Source: Giesbergeria anulus
GTDB lineage: Bacteria; Pseudomonadota; Gammaproteobacteria; Burkholderiales; Burkholderiaceae_C
DNA: 64,000 nt
Assembly (NCBI RefSeq): GCF_900111115.1
Contig: NZ_FOGD01000002.1
Coordinates: 310,001 to 374,000 of the forward strand
Reading direction: 5' to 3'
The stretch's first letter is position 1, and each line of letters begins with the position of its first letter. The position numbers and the translations under genes were made by a program. Below, in pieces: positions 7,668 to 16,515 of the stretch. The notes under the pieces are model-generated. The model did no database searches, was not told the origin of the DNA, and was given only the letters and a program-made list of their open reading frames with translations.

Positions 7668-8750
7668 ATGCCCTCCTTGGACTTTGAGCTCGAAGAAGCA
7701 GCCTTTCACGGCTTTCATGCCCAGCACCGCCAAGGCTTAGAGGCCGCCTTGGCGCAATACCTCGCCACACTGACCGAGGCGCTGGCCCAAGCCGGCGGCA
7801 TTGAGGTGTCACGGATGGAGGGCCGCATCAAAGACAAAGCCGAGTGTGTGCGCAAGTTCTCGCGCAAATACCGCACGGCACTAGAAGAGAGCAACACCCC
7901 CTACACCATCGCCGCCTACATCAGCGACCTGATTGGCGTGCGCGTGGTGTGCCTGTACGAAGACGAAATTGACAAAATCACGCAGGCCGTGCGCCAGCAT
8001 TTTGAGGTCATTGAGGTCACTGACAAAACCGCTGCCGTCGAGGGCACCGAAAGCGCCTTTGGCTACAAGGGCTTGCACCTCGATCTCAAGCCACGCTGGA
8101 GCGCAGAGACGGCACCCCTACTGCATGGCCTGCCGCTGGCCGCCTACCCGTTTGAGCTACAAGTACGCACCATTGTGCAAGACGCTTGGGCGGTGCTAGA
8201 CCACAAAATCAAATACAAAAAGTCGATTCCGGGCGCGCTCAAGCGGCGCATCAATGTGCTGGCAGCGTTATTTGAACTGGCCGACCGCGAGTTTCGCCAA
8301 ATTCGCGACGCCACCGAGGCGCAACTGCTGGCAGCCCCAGACGACACCGAGACCACCACCCCCGCCGCGCTGGCGCAGGAGCAAACGCCGGTGGTCAGCA
8401 GTGATCTGAACGCCTTCACCTTCCTGAAAATCGCCAGCCACTTTTTTAACGACTACAGCTTTGAGCCGCGCCGTGTGGACAGCTTTGTGGCTGATGTGCA
8501 GGGCTGGGCACCCGGCATCACGCGCACCGGCTTTAACACCCTGCTGCGCGAGAACATCGGCACCGTCAAGCGTTACAAGCAGTACATCGAAGAGCAGAGG
8601 GGCGGGCGTAAGCTCAACCCCTATGCCGTGATGCGCCACAGCCTGTATCTGGGCAACAAGGAGCAGTTTGCCGCAGCGCTAGGCCGTTTTGCCTGCGACA
8701 CTTTTGAGGCCTGGCTGCGCGAATACAAGCCCGCTACCGGCCCCAGTTAG
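7668..8750 (+). CDS. RelA/SpoT-domain protein, putative (p)ppGpp synthetase
   Basis: 360 aa. Residues about 45-210 match the RelA/SpoT synthetase fold: basic ATP-binding stretch (IKDKAECVRKFSRKYR), the acidic DLIGVRVVCLYEDEI segment, FGYKGLHLDL, and ELQVRTIVQDAWAVLDHKIKYK, which corresponds to the E-[LI]-Q-[VI]-R-T...W..-.[ED]H..-.YK motif of ppGpp synthetases. No HD hydrolase domain and no TGS/ACT domain, so it resembles a small alarmone synthetase with an unassigned C-terminal half (about 215-360). GGAG precedes ATG 7668; 15 bp after dnaB, probably cotranscribed. Product (ppGpp, pppGpp or another alarmone) cannot be told from sequence. Confidence 0.82.
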   Translation: MPSLDFELEEAAFHGFHAQHRQGLEAALAQYLATLTEALAQAGGIEVSRMEGRIKDKAECVRKFSRKYRTALEESNTPYTIAAYISDLIGVRVVCLYEDEIDKITQAVRQHFEVIEVTDKTAAVEGTESAFGYKGLHLDLKPRWSAETAPLLHGLPLAAYPFELQVRTIVQDAWAVLDHKIKYKKSIPGALKRRINVLAALFELADREFRQIRDATEAQLLAAPDDTETTTPAALAQEQTPVVSSDLNAFTFLKIASHFFNDYSFEPRRVDSFVADVQGWAPGITRTGFNTLLRENIGTVKRYKQYIEEQRGGRKLNPYAVMRHSLYLGNKEQFAAALGRFACDTFEAWLREYKPATGPS

Positions 8751-10597
8751 AGCACGTCGCTGGCAAAATCGGCCAAGCGTGAGCGCTCACCACGGGCCAG
8801 CGTGATATGGCCGCTGTGCGGCCAGCCCTTAAAGCGATCTACCGTGAAGGTCAGACCCGACGAGCCTTCGGTCAGGTACGGGGTGTCAATCTGCGCCAAG
8901 TTGCCCATGCAGACAATTTTGGTGCCCGGCCCGGCGCGCGTAATCAGTGTTTTAAGTTGCTTGGGGGTCAGGTTTTGCGCTTCGTCGATGATGACGTACT
9001 TGTTCATGAACGTGCGCCCACGCATAAAGTTCATACTCTTGATCTTGATACGGCTGCGGATCAGCTCATTGGTAGCAGCGCGGCCCCATTCGCCAGGGTT
9101 GCCGCCTTCGCCCTTGGCCAAGAATTCGAGGTTGTCGTCCAAGGCCCCCATCCACGGCCCCATTTTTTCTTCTTCGGTGCCGGGTAAAAAGCCGATGTCT
9201 TCGCCCACGCTCACGGTGGCACGGGTCATGATAATTTCGGTGTAGCGGCGCTCATCAAGCACCTGCGTGAGGCCAGCCGCCAAGGCCATCAGCGTTTTGC
9301 CGGTGCCTGCGGTACCCGTAAGCGTGACCAGATCAACTTCGGGGTCCATCAGCAGATTGAGGGCAAAGTTTTGTTCGCGGTTGCGGCTGTTGACACCCCA
9401 CACCGCATTTTTAGCATGAGCGTAGTCTTTGAGCGTGCGCAGTACAGCGGTTTTATCGCGGATTTCTGTGACGCGCGCATACAGGCTAGGCTCGCCGGGG
9501 GCCTCAAAATAGACAAACTGGTTAATCATCCACTGCGCCACCATCGGGCCACTGACGCGGTAGAAAGTGTTGGGGCCGCTTTGCCAACTCTCAACCGCCT
9601 TGCCGTGGCGGCTCCAGAAATCAGCAGGCAAGGCCAAGGCACCAGAGTAGAGCAGGTCGTCGTCATCCAGCGCCTTGTCGTTTTGGTAGTCCTCAGCGGG
9701 CAAACCCAACGCACGCGCCTTAACCCGCATGTTGATGTCTTTGGACACCAACACCACCTCACGCGGAGCGTGCAGTTTGCGCAGTGCCTCTACCACGCCC
9801 AAAATCTGGTTGTCGGCCTTGCCTTGGGGCAGGCTGGTGGGCAGTTGGTAGTCGAGCGCCGAGGTCTGGAAATACAAATGCCCAGTGGCTCCGCGCTGAC
9901 CGGTGGAATCGAGCTTGAGCCCTTGTCCAATGTCTGCACCTTGGGCCGCAGCCAGCCCGTCCAATGAGCGGCTGACTTGGCGGCCATTACGCGCCACTTC
10001 GGTCATGCCCTTCTTGTGCGCGTCCAGCTCCTCCAACACGATCATCGGCAGGTAGATGTCGTGCTCTTCAAAGCGGAACAGGCTGGTGGGGTCGTGCAGC
10101 AGCACATTGGTATCGAGGACGAACAGCTTGGTCGGGCCGCTGCTGCTGCGCACCGCCTTGCGGCTGCGGCTGCGCTGGCGGCTCTGGGGGGCTACCGCTG
10201 CCACGGCAGGGGGAACCACTACCACAGGGGCAGCACTGGCCGGTACAGAGGCCGCCACTGCGCTTACCACCACCGGTGGTGTAGCCGCTGGCGTGCTTGC
10301 TGGCACGGCTGCCACGACCGACACGGGAGCTTGCACCAATGCCGGTGTTTGCACACTGCGGCGGTTGCTGGTCACGGCAGGCACTGCCGCTGGAGCATCG
10401 CTTCGACGCCGCCCGCCTTTGCGCGAGGCGGTCGTTACCACCACGGTATCCACCAATGCGCTAGCCACAGCAGTGGCTGGCGCAGCCTCATAGGGTGCAG
10501 ATTTTTCGGTGGCACTGGCTTTGCGGGCTACAGGCTTGAATGCCTCAGGGGGCAATTGGGCGGCGCGCCGGGTGGGTGCGGGGGGCAAAGGTGGCAT
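8747..10597 (-). CDS. PhoH family protein: PIN domain fused to PhoH-like ATPase
   Basis: About 616 aa from ATG 10597 (MPPLPPAPTRRAAQL), preceded by TGAGG; a TTG five codons upstream is less likely. Residues about 1-155 are low-complexity Ala/Val/Pro. A PIN nuclease-like domain follows (KLFVLDTNVLLHDP with the first catalytic Asp, then IVLEELD), and then the PhoH P-loop ATPase with Walker A TGTAGTGKT near residue 430 and Walker B YVIIDEAQNLTPKQL. PIN-PhoH proteins (PhoH2 type) are linked to RNA cleavage and unwinding; the exact role here is inferred. Its stop overlaps the 3' end of the convergent RelA/SpoT gene by 4 bp. Confidence 0.9.
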   Translation of the reverse strand: MPPLPPAPTRRAAQLPPEAFKPVARKASATEKSAPYEAAPATAVASALVDTVVVTTASRKGGRRRSDAPAAVPAVTSNRRSVQTPALVQAPVSVVAAVPASTPAATPPVVVSAVAASVPASAAPVVVVPPAVAAVAPQSRQRSRSRKAVRSSSGPTKLFVLDTNVLLHDPTSLFRFEEHDIYLPMIVLEELDAHKKGMTEVARNGRQVSRSLDGLAAAQGADIGQGLKLDSTGQRGATGHLYFQTSALDYQLPTSLPQGKADNQILGVVEALRKLHAPREVVLVSKDINMRVKARALGLPAEDYQNDKALDDDDLLYSGALALPADFWSRHGKAVESWQSGPNTFYRVSGPMVAQWMINQFVYFEAPGEPSLYARVTEIRDKTAVLRTLKDYAHAKNAVWGVNSRNREQNFALNLLMDPEVDLVTLTGTAGTGKTLMALAAGLTQVLDERRYTEIIMTRATVSVGEDIGFLPGTEEEKMGPWMGALDDNLEFLAKGEGGNPGEWGRAATNELIRSRIKIKSMNFMRGRTFMNKYVIIDEAQNLTPKQLKTLITRAGPGTKIVCMGNLAQIDTPYLTEGSSGLTFTVDRFKGWPHSGHITLARGERSRLADFASDVL

Positions 10598-10629
10598 GGG
10601 CAAAGACCTCAATCAGGCAAGTTCAGAAA

Positions 10630-10660
10630 GCAAAAAGCCGCCGGGAAACCCAGGCGGCTT
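10630..10660 (-). terminator. Rho-independent terminator downstream of the peroxiredoxin gene
   Basis: On the minus strand AAGCCGCC (10653-10660) and GGCGGCTT (10635-10642) form an 8-bp stem, extended by TGGG/CCC in the loop, followed by TTTTTG. It sits about 70 nt after the bcp stop and upstream of the PhoH gene, so phoH is probably transcribed separately. Confidence 0.85.
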
Positions 10661-10731
10661 GGTGGTCAGAAAGGAGCTTCGCGGAGTTCAGCGGCATTGA
10701 TCCATTATGCACGCCAGCGATGCCAGTGCAA

Positions 10732-11217
10732 TCAAGCGGCTTTTTTCAGCGCCTTGAGCGATTTGACGGCCTTGAGCACCTCTTCGACATGGCCCGGCAC
10801 CTTCAGGCCGCGCCATTCGTGGGTCAGAATGCCGTCTTCGTTGATGAGGAAGGTGCTGCGCTCAATGCCCTTGACCTTCTTGCCGTACATGATCTTGTTT
10901 TTGACCACGCCAAACATGTGGCACATTTTTTCTTCGGTGTCAGCGATCAGCTCAAAGGGCAGCTCTAGCTTTTCACGAAACTCGTCGTGCGACTTCATGT
11001 TGTCGCGCGAGACGCCAAACACCGCAGCGCCCGCTTTGACAAAGTCTTTGTACTTGTCGCGGAACTGCATCGCTTCGGTGGTGCAGCCGGGCGTGTTGTC
11101 TTTGGGGTAAAAATACAAAACCATAACCTGCCCGTGATGCGAGGTATTGGTGACCTTGATGCCGCCAGTAGCGTTGGCTTCAAATTCGGGGAGGGGCTTG
11201 TTGACAACGATCGCCAT
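10732..11217 (-). CDS. bcp: Thioredoxin-dependent peroxiredoxin (Bcp/PrxQ type)
   Basis: Reduces hydrogen and organic peroxides with electrons from thioredoxin. 161 aa, typical length. The peroxidatic cysteine is in FYPKDNTPGCTTEAM (Cys45, with the conserved Pro-x3-Thr-x2-Cys arrangement); a second Cys at about 99 (EEKMCHMF) could be the resolving residue. The active-site Arg is in GIERSTFLINEDG. Cytoplasmic, no signal peptide. GAGAG lies upstream of ATG 11217. Divergently spaced from nothing on its 5' side; the next gene is on the same strand 115 bp upstream. Confidence 0.93.
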   Translation of the reverse strand: MAIVVNKPLPEFEANATGGIKVTNTSHHGQVMVLYFYPKDNTPGCTTEAMQFRDKYKDFVKAGAAVFGVSRDNMKSHDEFREKLELPFELIADTEEKMCHMFGVVKNKIMYGKKVKGIERSTFLINEDGILTHEWRGLKVPGHVEEVLKAVKSLKALKKAA

Positions 11218-11332
11218 ATAACTGCAGTCTCTCGGGAGTGTGGTCGTTGGAAGCCGGAGGAACGGATGTGTTGTTCTTGATTGCCTCCGACCGCAACCCG
11301 CGATTTTACCCCGAAACGGTTTTTGCTCTGTT

Positions 11333-11707
11333 TTAGGCCGTTTCTAACAGCAGCGCAGCCACCACATTGCGGCCTTCACCAGCCAAAATGTTGTAGGTGC
11401 GGCAAGCCGCTTGGGTGTCCATCGTTTCCAGCCCGATACGCCGGGCCATTAGGGGCTGCAACCACGCTGGCGGCACAAAACGGTTGCGCACACCGCTGCC
11501 AAACAAGATCAGTTCAGCCTCTAGCTCGGCCAGTGGCGCAAAGTGGGCGGCAGTCAGGTCCTCAAAGCGGGTGCAATCCCAAGGCAGGCGCAGGCCATTT
11601 GCCCCCAGAATCAGGCTAGAAGTCACTTTGTCTGGCCCTACGTTGATCCAGCCGGGGCCGTAGCCGGTAATGCTGTGAATGCTGTGGCGATCGGGCTGAA
11701 ATTTCAT
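11333..11707 (-). CDS. Mth938-like domain protein (DUF498)
   Basis: 124 aa from ATG 11707 (MKFQPDRHSIHSITGYGPGWINVG); an earlier in-frame start at 11737 is possible. Family features are the GYGPGWINVG motif near the N-terminus, LILFGSGVRNRFVPPAWLQPL in the middle, and the C-terminal ACRTYNILAGEGRNVVAALLLE. The fold is a small alpha/beta domain of uncertain function, related to mitochondrial complex I assembly factor NDUFAF3. It is divergent from alaA with about 85 bp between the two starts. Confidence 0.82.
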   Translation of the reverse strand: MKFQPDRHSIHSITGYGPGWINVGPDKVTSSLILGANGLRLPWDCTRFEDLTAAHFAPLAELEAELILFGSGVRNRFVPPAWLQPLMARRIGLETMDTQAACRTYNILAGEGRNVVAALLLETA

Positions 11708-11791
11708 GGCGGTGGCGTACTGCGTTCGCAGGTGCAAGAGGTGGCGGAACTGTGTTCAAATTATAGGTTTCGCCCTGCTGCCCTTGCTGCC

Positions 11792-13021
11792 ATGAAATCC
11801 ATTCGCAAATCTGCCAAGCTCGCCAACGTCTGTTACGACATCCGAGGCCCGATCATGGACGCGGCCAAGCAGATGGAAGAAGACGGCCACAAAATCATCA
11901 AGCTCAACATCGGCAACTTGGCGGTGTTTGGCTTTGATGCCCCCGAAGAAATCCAACAGGACATGATCCGCAACCTGCCCAACTCGGCAGGCTACTCCGA
12001 CAGCAAGGGCATTTTTGCTGCGCGCAAAGCGGTGATGCACGAAACCCAAAAGCAGGGTGTCAAGGGCGTGACCCTCGATGACATCTACCTAGGCAACGGT
12101 GCCAGTGAGTTGATCGCCATGGCCACCAACGCGCTGCTCGACACCGGCGACGAACTGCTGCTGCCCGCACCCGACTATCCGTTGTGGACGGCTTGCACCA
12201 GCCTCTCAGGTGGCACCCCCGTGCATTATTTGTGCGAAGAGGACAACGGCTGGATGCCCAGCTTGGACGACATCCGCGCCAAAGTCACACCACGCACCAA
12301 GGGTATTGTGGTGATTAACCCGAACAACCCTACGGGTGCGCTGTATTCAGACGAGTTGCTCAAAGGCATTGTGGCCATCGCCCGCGAGCATAACTTGGTG
12401 ATTTTTGCCGACGAGGTCTATGACAAGGTGCTCTATGACGGCATCAAGCACACGCCACTAGCCAGCCTGAGCGAAGATGTGCTCACGCTCACCTTTAACT
12501 CGCTGTCCAAAAGCTACCGCTCCTGCGGCTACCGTGCAGGCTGGCTGGTGGTGTCGGGCGATAAAAAAGCCGCCAAAGACTACATTGAGGGCCTGAACAT
12601 GCTCTCCAATATGCGCTTGTGCGCGAATGTGCCCGGCCAATGGGCCATCCAAACGGCGTTGGGCGGCTACCAAAGCATTAACGATCTCGTCTGTGAGGGT
12701 GGCCGCCTGCGCAAACAGCGCGATTTGGCCCATGCGCTCATCACCGCGATTCCGGGTGTCAGTTGCGTCAAACCACAGGCCGCGCTGTATATGTTTCCGC
12801 GCCTTGATCCGGCCATTTATCCGATCCAAGACGATCAGCAGTTCTTTTTGGAATTGTTGCAAGAAACCAAGGTCATGCTGGTGCAAGGCACAGGGTTTAA
12901 CTGGCCTGCACCTGACCACTTCCGCATCGTGTTTTTGCCGCACGAGGCCGATCTGCGCGAAGCCATTGGCCGCGTAGCCAAGTTCTTGGAGCAGTACCGC
13001 AAACGCCATGGCACCGAGTAA
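11792..13021 (+). CDS. alaA: Alanine transaminase AlaA-type PLP-dependent aminotransferase
   Basis: Fold-type I aminotransferase, 409 aa, closely following E. coli AlaA (glutamate-pyruvate aminotransferase, the main alanine-forming enzyme) from start to end: NVCYDIRGPIMDAAKQMEEDGHKIIKL, then APDYPLWTAC, VINPNNPTGALYS (cofactor-binding Asn), DEVYDKVLYD, the Schiff-base lysine in FNSLSKSYR, and GYRAGWLVVSG. ATG 11792 is chosen because alignment with AlaA begins there; the much longer in-frame ORF runs back over the Mth938 gene. No strong ribosome-binding site. It lies 26 bp before hom, so alanine and threonine genes are probably cotranscribed. Confidence 0.9.
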   Translation: MKSIRKSAKLANVCYDIRGPIMDAAKQMEEDGHKIIKLNIGNLAVFGFDAPEEIQQDMIRNLPNSAGYSDSKGIFAARKAVMHETQKQGVKGVTLDDIYLGNGASELIAMATNALLDTGDELLLPAPDYPLWTACTSLSGGTPVHYLCEEDNGWMPSLDDIRAKVTPRTKGIVVINPNNPTGALYSDELLKGIVAIAREHNLVIFADEVYDKVLYDGIKHTPLASLSEDVLTLTFNSLSKSYRSCGYRAGWLVVSGDKKAAKDYIEGLNMLSNMRLCANVPGQWAIQTALGGYQSINDLVCEGGRLRKQRDLAHALITAIPGVSCVKPQAALYMFPRLDPAIYPIQDDQQFFLELLQETKVMLVQGTGFNWPAPDHFRIVFLPHEADLREAIGRVAKFLEQYRKRHGTE

Positions 13022-13047
13022 CCCTTCTTTTTATTGAGTAAATTTTT

Positions 13048-14382
13048 ATGAAACCTATTCAAGTTGGCCTGCTGGGCATCGGCACCGTCGGTAGCGGCGT
13101 TTTTAACGTACTGCAACGCAATCAAGAAGAAATCAGCCGCCGCGCTGGCTGTGGCATCCAGATCACCATGGTGGCTGATCTGGACGTAGCACGCGCCCAA
13201 AGCGTGGTGGGCGAAGGCGTGCAGGTGGTGAGTGATGCCCGCGCCATCATTGCCAACCCCGATATCGACATCGTGGTCGAGCTGATTGGCGGCTACGGTA
13301 TTGCCAAGGCGCTGGTGCTTGAAGCCATTGCTGCAGGCAAGCATGTGGTGACGGCCAACAAGGCCCTGCTGGCCGTGCATGGCACGGAGATTTTTGCTGC
13401 CGCCTCTGCCAAGGGCGTGATGGTGGCCTTTGAGGCCGCCGTGGCCGGGGGCATCCCGATCATCAAGGCGCTGCGCGAAGGCCTGACGGCCAACCGCATC
13501 CAGTGGCTGGCAGGCATCATCAACGGTACCACCAACTTTATCCTGAGCGAGATGCGCGACAAGGGCCTAGACTTTGACGTCGTGCTGAAAGAAGCGCAAC
13601 GTCTGGGCTACGCCGAAGCTGACCCGACTTTTGATATTGAAGGCGTGGACGCCGCGCACAAGGCCACGCTGATGAGCGCGATTGCCTTTGGTATTCCGGT
13701 GCAGTTTGACAAGGCTTATGTTGAAGGCATCACCAAGCTGGGCGCTGCCGACATCAAATACGCCGAGCAACTGGGCTACCGCATCAAGCTGCTGGGCATC
13801 AGCAAGCGCACTGACAAGGGCATTGAGTTGCGCGTCCACCCCGCCCTAGTGCCTGCCAAGCGCCTGATTGCCAATGTCGAAGGCGCAATGAATGCCGTGG
13901 TGGTGCATGGCGATGCCGTAGGCACCACGTTGTACTACGGTAAGGGCGCGGGTTCCGAGCCTACCGCCAGCGCCGTGATTGCCGACTTGGTGGATATTGC
14001 CCGCCTGCACACCGCAGACCCACACCACCGCGTGCCGCACTTGGCCTTCCAATCGCATACGCTGGATGCCGCAATGGACAGCCTGCCAGTGCTGCCGATG
14101 AGCGAAGTGGTGACCAGCTACTACCTGCGCCTGCGCGTGGCCGACCAAGCCGGTGTGCTGGCCAAGGTAACGGGCATTTTGGCAGGTGCCGGTATCAGCA
14201 TTGACGCCATGCTGCAACGCGAAGCCGATGAAGTGGGCGGCGAAGGCTCGACGCAAACCGACCTCATCATCCTGACCCACGACACCCGCGAAGGCACCAT
14301 GAACGATGCCATCGCCCAGATGCAGCAGCTCCCTACGGTGCTGGCCAGCATCACCCGCATCCGCAAAGAAGAGCTGAACTAA
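13048..14382 (+). CDS. hom: Homoserine dehydrogenase
   Basis: NADPH-dependent reduction of aspartate semialdehyde to homoserine, the branch to threonine and methionine. 444 aa monofunctional enzyme: Rossmann fold GLLGIGTVGSGVFNVL at the N-terminus, VVTANKALLAVHG, the substrate-site signature GIINGTTNFILSEM, then the C-terminal ACT domain (LRLRVADQAGVLAKVTGILAGAGISIDAMLQ, about residues 355-440), which normally carries threonine feedback inhibition. Followed by thrC after 15 bp, forming a hom-thrC unit. Confidence 0.97.
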   Translation: MKPIQVGLLGIGTVGSGVFNVLQRNQEEISRRAGCGIQITMVADLDVARAQSVVGEGVQVVSDARAIIANPDIDIVVELIGGYGIAKALVLEAIAAGKHVVTANKALLAVHGTEIFAAASAKGVMVAFEAAVAGGIPIIKALREGLTANRIQWLAGIINGTTNFILSEMRDKGLDFDVVLKEAQRLGYAEADPTFDIEGVDAAHKATLMSAIAFGIPVQFDKAYVEGITKLGAADIKYAEQLGYRIKLLGISKRTDKGIELRVHPALVPAKRLIANVEGAMNAVVVHGDAVGTTLYYGKGAGSEPTASAVIADLVDIARLHTADPHHRVPHLAFQSHTLDAAMDSLPVLPMSEVVTSYYLRLRVADQAGVLAKVTGILAGAGISIDAMLQREADEVGGEGSTQTDLIILTHDTREGTMNDAIAQMQQLPTVLASITRIRKEELN

Positions 14383-14397
14383 GAGCGAGACACTGCC

Positions 14398-15825
14398 ATG
14401 CTGTACCTCTCCACACGCGGCCACCCCGACCGCAAGCATTTTTGCGACATCCTGCTCGAAGGTTTGGCCCCCGATGGTGGCCTGTACCTGCCCGAACACT
14501 ACCCCCAAGTGGACGACGCCACGCTCACGCGCTGGCGCACCGTTTATCACAAACAGGGCTACTCTGAGCTGGCGTTTGAGATTTTGTCGCTCTACATTGA
14601 CGACATCCCCGCTGACGACCTGCGTGCCCTGTGCCACAAGACCTACACCGCTGCCGTGTTTGGCACCGGCGAGATCGTGCCGCTGCGCCACATTGAAAAC
14701 AGCCTGTGGCTAGAAGCCCTGTCCAACGGCCCAACGCTGGCCTTCAAAGACATGGCAATGCAACTGCTAGGCAATCTGTTTGAATACGAGCTCAAGCGCC
14801 GGGGCGCACAGCTCAACATTCTGGGTGCTACCAGCGGCGACACTGGTAGCGCCGCAGAACACGCCATGCGCGGCAAAGAGGGCGTGCGCGTCTTCATGAC
14901 CAGCCCGCATGGCCGCATGAGCGCCTTCCAGCAAGCGCAAATGTTCAGCCTGCAAGACGAGAACATCCACAACATCGCCATTGAAGGCGTGTTTGACGAC
15001 TGCCAAGACATCGTCAAAGCCGTCAGCAACGATTTGGAGTTCAAGCGCAAGTACAAAATTGGCACCGTCAATTCCATCAACTGGGCACGTCTGTTGGCCC
15101 AAGTGGTGTACTACTTTGCCGGTTACATCCAAGCTACCGAGAGCAACGACCAAAAGGTCAGCTTTACCGTGCCCAGCGGCAACTTTGGCAATGTTTGTGC
15201 CGGGCATGTGGCACGCATGATGGGCCTGCCCATCGACACCTTGGTGGTAGCCACGAACGAAAACGATGTGCTCGATGAGTTCTTCCGCACCGGCGTGTAC
15301 CGCGTACGCGCCAGCGCTGATACGCATGAGACCTCCAGCCCATCGATGGACATCTCGAAGGCCAGCAACTTTGAGCGCTTTATTTTTGACCTGCTGGGCC
15401 GCGATGGTGCGCAAGTACAAGCGCTGTTTGGCGATGCTCTGAGCAAAGAAGGCCGTTTTGACCTCAGCGGCCACCCCGCCTTTGCCCAAGCAGCGCAGCG
15501 CTACGGTTTTGCCAGCGGCAAGAGCACCCATGCCGATCGCTTGGCCACCATCCGCGACACATACGCCCGTTTTGGCATGACGATTGACACCCACACGGCT
15601 GATGGCGTGAAGGTGGCACGCGAGCACCGCTGCCCCGGCATCCCGATGCTGGTGCTAGAAACGGCCTTGCCCATCAAGTTTGCCGAGACCATTGTCGAAG
15701 CCTTAGGCCATGCGCCTGAGCGCCCCGCCAAGTTCTTGGGCATTGAAGATTTGCCCAAGCGCGTGCAGGTGATGCCTGCCAACGTGGAGCAAGTTAAAGC
15801 CTACATCGCCCAGCACTGCGATTGA
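14398..15825 (+). CDS. thrC: Threonine synthase
   Basis: PLP enzyme converting O-phosphohomoserine to threonine. 475 aa, the longer proteobacterial/fungal-type enzyme: it opens MLYLSTRGHPDRKHFCDILLEGLAPDGGLYLPE; the PLP lysine is in NGPTLAFKDMAMQLLG, and LGATSGDTGSAAEHAM is the phosphate-binding loop. VPSGNFGNVCAGHVARMMG is the second cofactor motif. GAGCGAG precedes ATG 14398. Together with hom it supplies threonine; thrB is not in this window. Confidence 0.97.
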   Translation: MLYLSTRGHPDRKHFCDILLEGLAPDGGLYLPEHYPQVDDATLTRWRTVYHKQGYSELAFEILSLYIDDIPADDLRALCHKTYTAAVFGTGEIVPLRHIENSLWLEALSNGPTLAFKDMAMQLLGNLFEYELKRRGAQLNILGATSGDTGSAAEHAMRGKEGVRVFMTSPHGRMSAFQQAQMFSLQDENIHNIAIEGVFDDCQDIVKAVSNDLEFKRKYKIGTVNSINWARLLAQVVYYFAGYIQATESNDQKVSFTVPSGNFGNVCAGHVARMMGLPIDTLVVATNENDVLDEFFRTGVYRVRASADTHETSSPSMDISKASNFERFIFDLLGRDGAQVQALFGDALSKEGRFDLSGHPAFAQAAQRYGFASGKSTHADRLATIRDTYARFGMTIDTHTADGVKVAREHRCPGIPMLVLETALPIKFAETIVEALGHAPERPAKFLGIEDLPKRVQVMPANVEQVKAYIAQHCD

Positions 15826-15837
15826 ATGGGATTGAAC

Positions 15838-16167
15838 TCAGCAGGACGGCGCTTGCGCCGTCAGCTCGGGGCACGGCCACTCTAGCAACTCCGCCAGCCG
15901 CGTGACGATCCAAGTAGCTTCGGCCACTGAAACGCTCGCATCAGCAGCGCACAGCCCAGCATAGATGCGGCGCAATACCTCAAATTCTGACGGCACTTGC
16001 AACTGGTACAGCGTTTGCGCCTGCCCCACCAAGTGCCCGGCCAAGTCTTCACACAGCTCGTAACGCTCTCGCACCAAGGCGGTGCGCTCACGCAGGCGGC
16101 CACGGGCATCGCTGTACAGAGCGATGAACGATGGCGGGACAAAAATTTGGTTCTCGATGTCGGACAT
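15838..16167 (-). CDS. Conserved hypothetical protein
   Basis: 109 aa from ATG 16167 (MSDIENQIFVPPSFIALYSD), with a TTG two codons upstream overlapping the previous stop. Soluble, helical, with the pattern RYELCEDLAGHLV and WIVTRLAELLEWP. Similar short proteins in Comamonadaceae often carry an automatic 'ATPase with chaperone activity' label, but I see no Walker motif or other support for that. The ATG lies 3 nt beyond the stop of the upstream minus-strand gene, so they are translationally linked. Ends tail-to-tail 12 bp from thrC. Confidence 0.7.
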   Translation of the reverse strand: MSDIENQIFVPPSFIALYSDARGRLRERTALVRERYELCEDLAGHLVGQAQTLYQLQVPSEFEVLRRIYAGLCAADASVSVAEATWIVTRLAELLEWPCPELTAQAPSC

Positions 16168-16169
16168 AG

Positions 16170-16424
16170 TCAATCGGGGGTAAACAGGCGCTCAAAGCGG
16201 GCTAGATCGGCGGGCAGCTCAAACGTGACCAACTGGCCCATTTTTTGATCGGCCAAGCGGCAAGCCGCAAACAAGGTGGCGGCACCGGCTAGGTTGTAAT
16301 CTGGCAGGTGGATAAGCGCATAGGGGTAGGGCAAAAACAATTCGTGGACGAATATGGTGTTGCTGCTATTGCGCGGCGATGGATAGAGCTGGTAGGTGGC
16401 AGTAGTGATGGTAGAGGTAGCCAT
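16170..16424 (-). CDS. Hypothetical protein
   Basis: 84 aa, beginning MATSTITTATYQLYPSPRNSS and continuing HELFLPYPYALIHLPDYNLAGAATLFAACRLAD. No recognised domain, signal peptide or membrane segment. Coupled to the next gene downstream (stop at 16170-16172, next ATG at 16167). Base composition and codon use look like the neighbours, which supports a real gene, but the function is unknown. Confidence 0.6.
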   Translation of the reverse strand: MATSTITTATYQLYPSPRNSSNTIFVHELFLPYPYALIHLPDYNLAGAATLFAACRLADQKMGQLVTFELPADLARFERLFTPD

Positions 16425-16515
16425 AGCGTGCCAATGGGCGTTAAAGAGGCGTTAAAGTGCAGCCCATGCTACCGGCATTTGCGCCGGACTTGCACAACAG
16501 CAAAGAAAGACAACG

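Noticed and set aside
5181-8750. Prophage remnant around the intein
   Set aside because: Flanks are ordinary rplI and a RelA/SpoT gene; no integrase, att repeat or phage gene is visible.
9977-11110. 377-aa frame spanning phoH 5' end, the terminator and bcp in reverse
   Set aside because: It crosses two real genes and a terminator on the other strand and has no recognisable domain.
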